From NCBI GenBank assembly GCA_002083405.1, contig LVWT01000058.1:1-57125 (forward strand): DNA of 57,125 bases, read 5' to 3'. This DNA comes from Nitrospira sp. SG-bin2. GTDB taxonomy: Bacteria; Nitrospirota; Nitrospiria; Nitrospirales; Nitrospiraceae. Under the pieces are notes generated by a model. That model was not told the origin of the DNA. It worked only from the letters and a program-made list of their open reading frames with translations, and searched no databases. Numbering within the stretch: the first letter of the stretch is position 1; the number at the start of each line of letters is the position of its first letter. Shown piece after piece: positions 51,072-57,125 of the stretch. The position numbers were made by a program, and so were the translations under genes.

Positions 51072-52022
51072 ATGCGCGTAGTGCAGACGGCCAACAAAAG
51101 TTTGGTGTTTGCCATTCTTCTCTCTGCCCTCGCCGTTGGCGCGATGCTGACGATCGGGCAGGTGCCGCTGGCGGTCAGCCAGCCGGTCACAATCCCGGCG
51201 AAGTCCATCAAGGGGCCGATCCCCATGGATGGCGCCAACCCGGTATGGGAAGGTGTGCCTGGGGTTGTGGTTCCGCTGAGCGGTCAGCTGGTCACCACAC
51301 CGATGCACCCGAACATCTCGGTGAAGTCGGTGTTCGTGAAGGCGATGACGAACGGCAAGGAAATCGCGATGCGTTTAGAGTGGATCGACCAGACCAAGAA
51401 CGATACGACGATCGGCCCGCAGGATTTCCGGGATCAGGTCGCCGTCATGTTCCCGGTCAATACTTCCGGTGCGCCGCCGTTCCAGTGTATGGGGCAATCC
51501 GGCGGAACGACGAATATCTGGCGCTGGAATGCGGAATGGCAGAAGGACCTCGGTAAGGACAGTGCCGGTATTTGGGATGTTGACGATCAATATCCCGGGA
51601 TCTTCTGGGACTTCTACTTTGAAGAGCCGGCCGGGGGGGTGACCTATCCGGATCGGATCGGCCGGAGCCTTGGCCCGTTCAATCCCGGTATCTGGTCCGG
51701 GAACATCATGTCCGACCCGACGCTGCGTGTGAGCTCGGTCGAAGACCTGAGTGCGAACGGGTTCAGCACCTTGACCACCCAAGCACATCAAGATGTCATC
51801 GGGAACGGGGTGTGGGAGCCGTCCGGGGCCGTCAAAGGCGGGGCCTATTCTGGTCCGACGTGGCGCGTGGTTGTGAAGCGGTCGCTGGAAACCGGCGATG
51901 CCAACGACACGCAATTCAAGTCCGGGCTGTCTATCCCTATCGCATTTGCGGTGTGGGATGGGGCAAATATTGAACGGAACGGGATGAAGTCACTCTCCAC
52001 CTGGTTTACGCTGAAGCTATAG
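51072..52022 (+). CDS. NxrC-like haem-b gamma subunit
   Basis: 316 residues. A signal peptide (about 1-36) precedes the ethylbenzene dehydrogenase/NXR gamma fold: VKAMTNGKEIAMRLEWID, DFRDQVAVMFPVN, FQCMGQSGGTTNIWRWNAEW and WRVVVKRSLET. M140 (QCMGQ) and K269 (VVKRS) fit the axial Met and Lys haem-b ligands of this family. GGAGGG precedes the ATG. Nitrospira NXR has gamma subunits of this type that pass electrons to cytochrome c. With no alpha or beta gene here it is a stand-alone gamma gene, and related dehydrogenases cannot be ruled out. Confidence 0.8.
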   Translation: MRVVQTANKSLVFAILLSALAVGAMLTIGQVPLAVSQPVTIPAKSIKGPIPMDGANPVWEGVPGVVVPLSGQLVTTPMHPNISVKSVFVKAMTNGKEIAMRLEWIDQTKNDTTIGPQDFRDQVAVMFPVNTSGAPPFQCMGQSGGTTNIWRWNAEWQKDLGKDSAGIWDVDDQYPGIFWDFYFEEPAGGVTYPDRIGRSLGPFNPGIWSGNIMSDPTLRVSSVEDLSANGFSTLTTQAHQDVIGNGVWEPSGAVKGGAYSGPTWRVVVKRSLETGDANDTQFKSGLSIPIAFAVWDGANIERNGMKSLSTWFTLKL

Positions 52023-52027
52023 TACCT

Positions 52028-52060
52028 CATACGGTGTGCGGCGATCCCGCACACCGTATG
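52028..52060. other. Perfect 14-base-pair hairpin
   Basis: CATACGGTGTGCGG (52028-52041) pairs with CCGCACACCGTATG (52047-52060) without mismatch over a five-base loop. It begins right after the NxrC-like stop. It has no T-run, so it may add RNA stability ahead of the terminator that follows. Confidence 0.7.
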
Positions 52061-52074
52061 TGTTTAGAAAAAGG

Positions 52075-52120
52075 CCTCGGATCGGTACCCTGAATGTGAG
52101 GGAACGATCCGAGGTTTTTT
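52075..52120 (+). terminator. Intrinsic terminator after the NxrC-like gene
   Basis: CCTCGGATCG (52075-52084) pairs with CGATCCGAGG (52105-52114), followed by TTTTTT (52115-52120). It ends the operon before the convergent TPR gene. Confidence 0.85.
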
Positions 52121-52218
52121 ATAGAGTGCCATGACAGGATTGTGTTCTTAATTGCTCAAAGGCACTGAAGCCGACCAAGTAGAATTTATGCCTTTTGACT
52201 TTGTTCTCTTAGTAAAAG

Positions 52219-55200
52219 TCACAAGTTAAGAAAAACTGTCTTGATCTTCTTGCATTCGAGCCGATGTTCTTTCTTGAGTGCCAGTCCGGTTTTCATTCCT
52301 TCTTTGGCTTGAAGACCACCCAGAAGCATCCAAGCAACTTGTCCCTTCGCGATGATGTGGCCATAGCGCATGGCTTCTAGGCATAGCAGATAGGCTGTGA
52401 TCCAATCTGAAGCAACCCCTCTTCCCTTCCAGTACATGTTCCCCAGTCGTTGCAGAGCCGTTACATTGCCGTTCAGTGCAGCTTGTTCAAACGATCTCAG
52501 TGCGTCATTGTAGCGTTTCTCATTGTATGCGCGATCCCCCTCAATGGAGGCCGCATACCAAGGCAGCACTTGGGCCGCAGCAGAGTCTGGCCCATAACCG
52601 TACTGATACATGGAGACGATAAACTTCCGTGCTTCCTCATCGCCCTGTTGGGCCGCCGGCAAATACCGGTCAATCATGCTCTGGTACTCTCCATTGCCGT
52701 ACACATACTGAATGGGCGAGTGCCAGGTCTTCTCTCGCGCTAGATCCACTTTGGTATAGTCTCCGTGGCAAGCGCCATCGAGCTTCAGCCAGATGCGGTG
52801 CATGGGGAAGGAGTAATCCTCGAGACGTGCTAGTGCTGCTTCATGAATGTCATGGGCATCCTGTGGCCGCCCATCATAGCGCAGGGCGCATGCGAGAGTG
52901 AGTAAGACTTGTGCGGACAACTCGGACCGCTCCTCCCAGTTCTTCCCAATCCATTTGATGGCGGCCCAGGGATCCATCGCTCCCATAAACGCCGATGCAA
53001 GAGCAGGGAAGAGGTTTTCGTGAGTGGCCCACTCGGAACCGTACTGATTCCTTAAGTGATGGAGTGCCTTGACACGGTCTGGTTTCCCGTATTCTTTAAT
53101 CAAGGCCTGAGCCGCATAGTCTTTCACAGGACTGTTAGCGAGGACATCCTCGTACCCTCGAAATCGGTTCCACGCAAGCCAGGGCTCCGCGCGCCGTTCT
53201 ACCCACAGTGTTCCTACCAAAGGGTTGGCGCGGGAATCGATAGCCAGGGCATTGATCATCTTTGTCAGATCCCGACCCCATCCTGCTTCATCAAGAGCTG
53301 TCACTGCTTCGCGCACAGTCTCGATATCCTCATTTCCTTTCTCGATGAGCATATCGCGTACGAGATTGACTGCCAGGGTGCGTGACTTTCGCTGAATTGT
53401 GAGCCGGACTTCCCGAAGCCGTGTGGCCATGGTATTGGCATGTACCTTCAGAACGCCAAGCACTCGCTCCGCTGCATCTAGCGCTCCGGTGTGCATTTCA
53501 AGATCAAAAAGCCAGTGTCCCGCAAACACGTAATCCGGTTGAAGTTCCAAAGCGCGCCTTAAATGGGGCCGTACATCCGTCTCGTCTTCGGCTTTGGCGA
53601 GGGCATCTGCGAGATAGCCCAACGCATAGGCGTTGTCAGGTTCCAGGCTATGCCACTGACGGACTGCCGTCAGGTAGCCGGCATAATTGTCCTGCTGATC
53701 CTGCCAGTCAGCCAGTTGTCTCCACCCTGGCACATACTGCGGGTCTTCTGTCAGGAGAGCTTGCAACTGGATAATGGCCTCTTCCTTTTGGCCCTGCTCG
53801 GCCAGAATCTTGGACTTCTTAATACGCAGTGCCGTAGGCGGAGTCGCCCCCCAAGCAGTGGTCCGCAACGCAATTAGGGCCTCATCGAAACGATGTGCTT
53901 GAATTAGGAGATCAAGCTTCAAATGATGGGCGTCTATCGTCAAAGGCGCCAAAGCCAATGTGCGTTCAACCGCGGCAAGTTTCTCCTCTGCATGGTCTGC
54001 CATACGGGCCACCGCCAGCCAGGTGCCGGGTTCGCCCGGTCGTTGTATGGCGAGCGTCCGAGCGAGTGCCACTGCCGCTTCTGGCTGGGTAAGGCTTGGT
54101 CCATGTTCTTTCAATCGGTTCCACGCCCACTCATACCAGACGTCTAACCGAACCGCTTGCTCCAGGTGTCGCATCGCATCTGTGCACTCGTCGAGTTGCC
54201 AGAGCGTGGCGCCTAAATAGCCATGCAGAAGTGCATCGGACGGCGACCGCCGAATGGCCTCTTCAAGCACAGCCCGTGACATCTGAAAATCACCCGCTGC
54301 TTCCCACGATTCCGCGAGTTGCCGCGCGGCATAGCCCCAGGTCGGATTGATCCGAAGGGCCTCCTGTAAAGCAGCGCGCTCTGCCTGACGATCACCCAAC
54401 AACCTCGCCGTTTCTGCGAGTTCGATATGTAGGCGAGGAATCAAGGGAAATTTAGCGATTGCTTGAACGCAGACCATTCGGGCGGTTTCATACTGTTGCA
54501 TCTCGATGCATTGCCTTGCACAGGCTGCCCAGGTTTGCCAAATGTCGGGGCGGATTTGACGAGCCTCGTCGAGGATGCTCTTCAGCTCATTCGCCTCTAA
54601 CGTGCCACAGGCCGAGCGTTGGAAGCTGAGCAGAGAGTCTCCGATAATCACCTGCCGTTTCATCTCATCCAGGATAAATGTGAGTGCTTCTCGACGTTCG
54701 TCTAGGGTTTGGCAGGCGTCCAACAGGTTTGTCAGCGCATAGTCTGAGTCGACGGAACAGCGTAGCGCAGCGCGAAATGCGGCGCGAGCTTCCATCAGTC
54801 GACCAGCGCGCAATTCGATGAATCCGTGTGTGGTGTAACAAGAGACTGCATGTGGAACCAGTTCTTGTGCCAGAGTGCTTTCAGCACGGGCTTCATCAAA
54901 GCGTCCCTGCTTGGCGAGTATCACCGCAAGTTGACGGTGAGCCCAGGCGTTCGTTGGACTGATCAGGAGGAGTTGTCGAACCGCCCTGTCTTGCTCTTCA
55001 AGTGCTGCTTCATTCAGCCATTCAGCGAAGAGTTCATTGATGCCTTGATGGTGCGGGAATCGCCTGGCAAGCTGGCGTAAGTACTGTATGGCATCTGACC
55101 GCTCGTTGATTTCTGTGGTGAGTCGCACTATGGCACGATGGGCATCGAGGTTAAGCGGCTCCAGTTCGGCGACGTCTTGCCACAGCCGTCGAGCTTCTTC

Positions 55201-57030
55201 AAGGTGTCCTTCCCGTTCCTGTATATGTGCCGCCGTTCGGAGCCAGTCAGTCCATTTACAACGATCGCGCGCACGCTGAAGGAGGGACGTCGCCTCTTCT
55301 TGTTGACCAAGCTCGGAGGCAGAACGAGCCGCGAACAACAATAACTCTCCATCTTCTGGTCGCAGTGCGAGTGCATGGTCACGAGTTTCGCAAGCTTCAT
55401 CAGTTCTATTCAATTCCGATAGACAGTCGTACAGCGTTATGGCAGGTCGAGAAGAGCGTCTCTCATAGCGAGCGGCACGATGCCGTAGGTAGCCAATGGC
55501 TTCTTCCTCTGCACGAACGAGCCGTGAAGCTCGGAAATAGGCATAGGCGTGTCCTTCATCCGTATTTGCCAGTGTCGCCGCCAGTCGGTATAAATCGACA
55601 GCTTGCCGATGCTGGCCGGCATACCAATTGGCATCGGCCAGGGCACTGAGGGTTTCTGGGGTGTTCCATATGCGAGACGTTTTCTTCAGGATCTGGAAGG
55701 CTTCATGGTGACGTCGCCCGTCATCAAGTAAAGCCTGCGCATAGCGCAATTTGAAATAAGCGTGAGCCGAAGGTGCAGTTGCCTGATCCTCCAAATACTT
55801 GAAGTAGGTGGACTGGTCGGCCAGTTCTCGTAAGAGATTCACTTTCACGAGGCGCAACATCACATCTCTGGGATACAACGCGATCAATTGTTCAATGATG
55901 CGTAGGAGTTCTTCCTGATCCCCATCGTAATTAGCAAGTGTCCGTTGGGCGTTGAGGGTAATCCTATGTCCTGGTGCGCTATGAACCAACTCATCGCATC
56001 GAGCAGCAGCGCGGTCTCGATCATGGACAGAAAGAGCATGCTGGATGTCATGGAGAAGATCGTAGAGTGCTGCGTCAGGCAGGATGATAGTTTCTAAGCG
56101 ATCACGAAGGTCATTGGGGATGAACACCATTCCACGCGGACCGGTTGAAGCATAGGATTCAAAGAATGACGCGGCTGCGAACTCACCATAAACGCGCGCG
56201 TACGGATCGCGAATCAGGAGGACCCTGCGGCTTGCGTCATAACCGATGACTGCTTGTAAGTGCGATCCGCCTGGGTCTGCTGTGGTTAGCGTAAAGGGGG
56301 TCCCTGTATCAATGAGCGCACGGGCTGACTCCCAGGTGACGGTAAATTCTCGAGTGTGCCATCCGTGAGTTGTTGCCCACTGGCGTTCACTATGGTGCGG
56401 AGTGCCGTCGTAGCAGATTGCTTCAGCTAGATCAAGATGATCAGCAGCCATATTCCAATACCGACTTACAGCAGAGAGTGTGGCTGGCGCGCAGGTCATG
56501 TGATGTTGACGCACAAACCCAACCGGGAGCATGACACGGTGACTTTCAGCTCCGGCCTGCTCCAAGTTGCTGGCGATCTCCTTATAGAAAGGGGTTTTTG
56601 CCACGCGCGCATGGGCCAGTGCAGATGGAACGTCGCCTAACAAGCTATAGACATCGCTCCGCCTGCCAGCGAGCCAAGAAATTGTCCCTTTATCCTTAAT
56701 AACTGTCAGGCGATCGAAAAGGTCCAGTGTCTCTAGGGCACGACCATGCTGCCCGTGCTCAATCTCAAGGTCGGCAAGGTAAGCAGCCATGCGTGGACTC
56801 TCGATTGTAGTCAACAGCGTACGTAATGTATCGATGGCTTCGTTGTCTCGTTCAATCAAGGCTAATAGGTGTGCCACACAAATAGAAGTTGCCGGGGACT
56901 GTGGATTAAGGTCGAAAGCACGGCGGGCAGCGGTCAGCGCATCCTGATAGCGATCTTCGAGTTCATAGATCAGTGCTCGGTCATGCCATGTCCACGCCGT
57001 ATCGTTATGAGCCAACGCAAGCTCAATCAA
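52219..57030 (-). CDS. Giant TPR protein with embedded C39-like peptidase domain
   Basis: 1603 residues from the TTG at 57030, with the frame open further to a stop codon at 57109-57111. TPR repeats cover most of the protein (for example RALIYELEDRYQDALTAARR). At about 165-300 is a C39-like cysteine peptidase domain: QHHMTCAPATLSAVSRYW (C180), GSHLQAVIGYD (H257) and LLIRDPYA (D275) form a plausible triad. Sel1-like repeats close the C-terminus (YGYGP, LQRLGNMYWKGRGVASDW). No signal peptide is seen. The real start may be upstream, because the in-frame region before the TTG still reads as TPR-like and has no other start. Function unknown; it may be a scaffold that processes a peptide. Confidence 0.8.
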   Translation of the reverse strand: MIELALAHNDTAWTWHDRALIYELEDRYQDALTAARRAFDLNPQSPATSICVAHLLALIERDNEAIDTLRTLLTTIESPRMAAYLADLEIEHGQHGRALETLDLFDRLTVIKDKGTISWLAGRRSDVYSLLGDVPSALAHARVAKTPFYKEIASNLEQAGAESHRVMLPVGFVRQHHMTCAPATLSAVSRYWNMAADHLDLAEAICYDGTPHHSERQWATTHGWHTREFTVTWESARALIDTGTPFTLTTADPGGSHLQAVIGYDASRRVLLIRDPYARVYGEFAAASFFESYASTGPRGMVFIPNDLRDRLETIILPDAALYDLLHDIQHALSVHDRDRAAARCDELVHSAPGHRITLNAQRTLANYDGDQEELLRIIEQLIALYPRDVMLRLVKVNLLRELADQSTYFKYLEDQATAPSAHAYFKLRYAQALLDDGRRHHEAFQILKKTSRIWNTPETLSALADANWYAGQHRQAVDLYRLAATLANTDEGHAYAYFRASRLVRAEEEAIGYLRHRAARYERRSSRPAITLYDCLSELNRTDEACETRDHALALRPEDGELLLFAARSASELGQQEEATSLLQRARDRCKWTDWLRTAAHIQEREGHLEEARRLWQDVAELEPLNLDAHRAIVRLTTEINERSDAIQYLRQLARRFPHHQGINELFAEWLNEAALEEQDRAVRQLLLISPTNAWAHRQLAVILAKQGRFDEARAESTLAQELVPHAVSCYTTHGFIELRAGRLMEARAAFRAALRCSVDSDYALTNLLDACQTLDERREALTFILDEMKRQVIIGDSLLSFQRSACGTLEANELKSILDEARQIRPDIWQTWAACARQCIEMQQYETARMVCVQAIAKFPLIPRLHIELAETARLLGDRQAERAALQEALRINPTWGYAARQLAESWEAAGDFQMSRAVLEEAIRRSPSDALLHGYLGATLWQLDECTDAMRHLEQAVRLDVWYEWAWNRLKEHGPSLTQPEAAVALARTLAIQRPGEPGTWLAVARMADHAEEKLAAVERTLALAPLTIDAHHLKLDLLIQAHRFDEALIALRTTAWGATPPTALRIKKSKILAEQGQKEEAIIQLQALLTEDPQYVPGWRQLADWQDQQDNYAGYLTAVRQWHSLEPDNAYALGYLADALAKAEDETDVRPHLRRALELQPDYVFAGHWLFDLEMHTGALDAAERVLGVLKVHANTMATRLREVRLTIQRKSRTLAVNLVRDMLIEKGNEDIETVREAVTALDEAGWGRDLTKMINALAIDSRANPLVGTLWVERRAEPWLAWNRFRGYEDVLANSPVKDYAAQALIKEYGKPDRVKALHHLRNQYGSEWATHENLFPALASAFMGAMDPWAAIKWIGKNWEERSELSAQVLLTLACALRYDGRPQDAHDIHEAALARLEDYSFPMHRIWLKLDGACHGDYTKVDLAREKTWHSPIQYVYGNGEYQSMIDRYLPAAQQGDEEARKFIVSMYQYGYGPDSAAAQVLPWYAASIEGDRAYNEKRYNDALRSFEQAALNGNVTALQRLGNMYWKGRGVASDWITAYLLCLEAMRYGHIIAKGQVAWMLLGGLQAKEGMKTGLALKKEHRLECKKIKTVFLNL

Positions 57031-57125
57031 GTGTTCAGCATGTTCAAAGTCATAGAATTGCGCATACAGTTGGGCGGCGAGAGATGTCGCATTGAGCTGC
57101 TGCTGGTTTCAAAGACACCGAGTTA

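Overview
The window most likely comes from a member of the genus Nitrospira (phylum Nitrospirota, nitrite-oxidising or comammox bacteria). The evidence is gene content: two large cytochrome bd-like subunit I proteins beside multihaem c-type cytochromes, a stand-alone nitrite oxidoreductase gamma-like (NxrC-like) haem-b protein with TorD-like and NapG-like accessory proteins, a MobA for the Mo cofactor, and Nitrospira-style fused or shortened domains (PCP_red, DUF420, DUF3047). This assignment is by family recognition, not by any search.

Layout. 1-1567: a SIR2-like C-terminus cut by the window edge, a gene-free stretch, and a DUF433/DUF5615 toxin-antitoxin pair whose toxin is frameshifted. 1782-17171: a long same-strand respiratory block with a methyltransferase, small and large membrane proteins, two bd-like subunit I paralogues, two SUMF1/FGE-fold proteins, three tiny single-helix membrane proteins and three cytochrome c proteins; the last of these fuses two c-haem domains to an NxrC-like haem-b domain. 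It ends at a good terminator. 17265-25146: housekeeping genes mobA, a glycosyltransferase, argS, tgt, yajC, secD and secF. 25312-30866: a large PAS histidine kinase, an NtrC-type regulator with a four-cysteine insertion, and an HDOD protein. 31165-37022: a BamE-like lipoprotein, three tandem paralogous lipoproteins, an MFS transporter, PilZ and small proteins, then a 500-base non-coding region rich in DnaA-box-like sites, then a SIMPL protein.

37127-46759 is an accessory defence-type island: a Fic protein behind three direct repeats, then a three-gene overlapping operon (type III-like DNA methyltransferase, OLD-like ATPase/TOPRIM, helicase-nuclease), then an MNT/HEPN toxin-antitoxin pair. The methyltransferase operon and the MNT/HEPN pair share an almost identical 34-base upstream motif. 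The MNT/HEPN module sits between two copies of the 3' end of a WD40 gene, which suggests insertion next to that gene with duplication of its end.

48110-52022: an unrecognised HExxH protein, a four-cluster ferredoxin, a TorD-like chaperone and an NxrC-like protein, closed by two strong hairpins. 52219 to the window end is a very large TPR protein with an embedded C39-like peptidase domain, on the minus strand. Two copies of a ~126-base inverted-repeat element (21979 and 49108) mark a dispersed repeat family.

How it works together (inference): the bd-like proteins, small helices and cytochromes look like parts of one or more membrane complexes that move electrons between quinone and cytochrome c or oxygen. 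MobA, TorD-like and NapG-like proteins and the NxrC-like protein fit a molybdoenzyme of the NXR/DMSO reductase family whose catalytic subunits lie outside the window.
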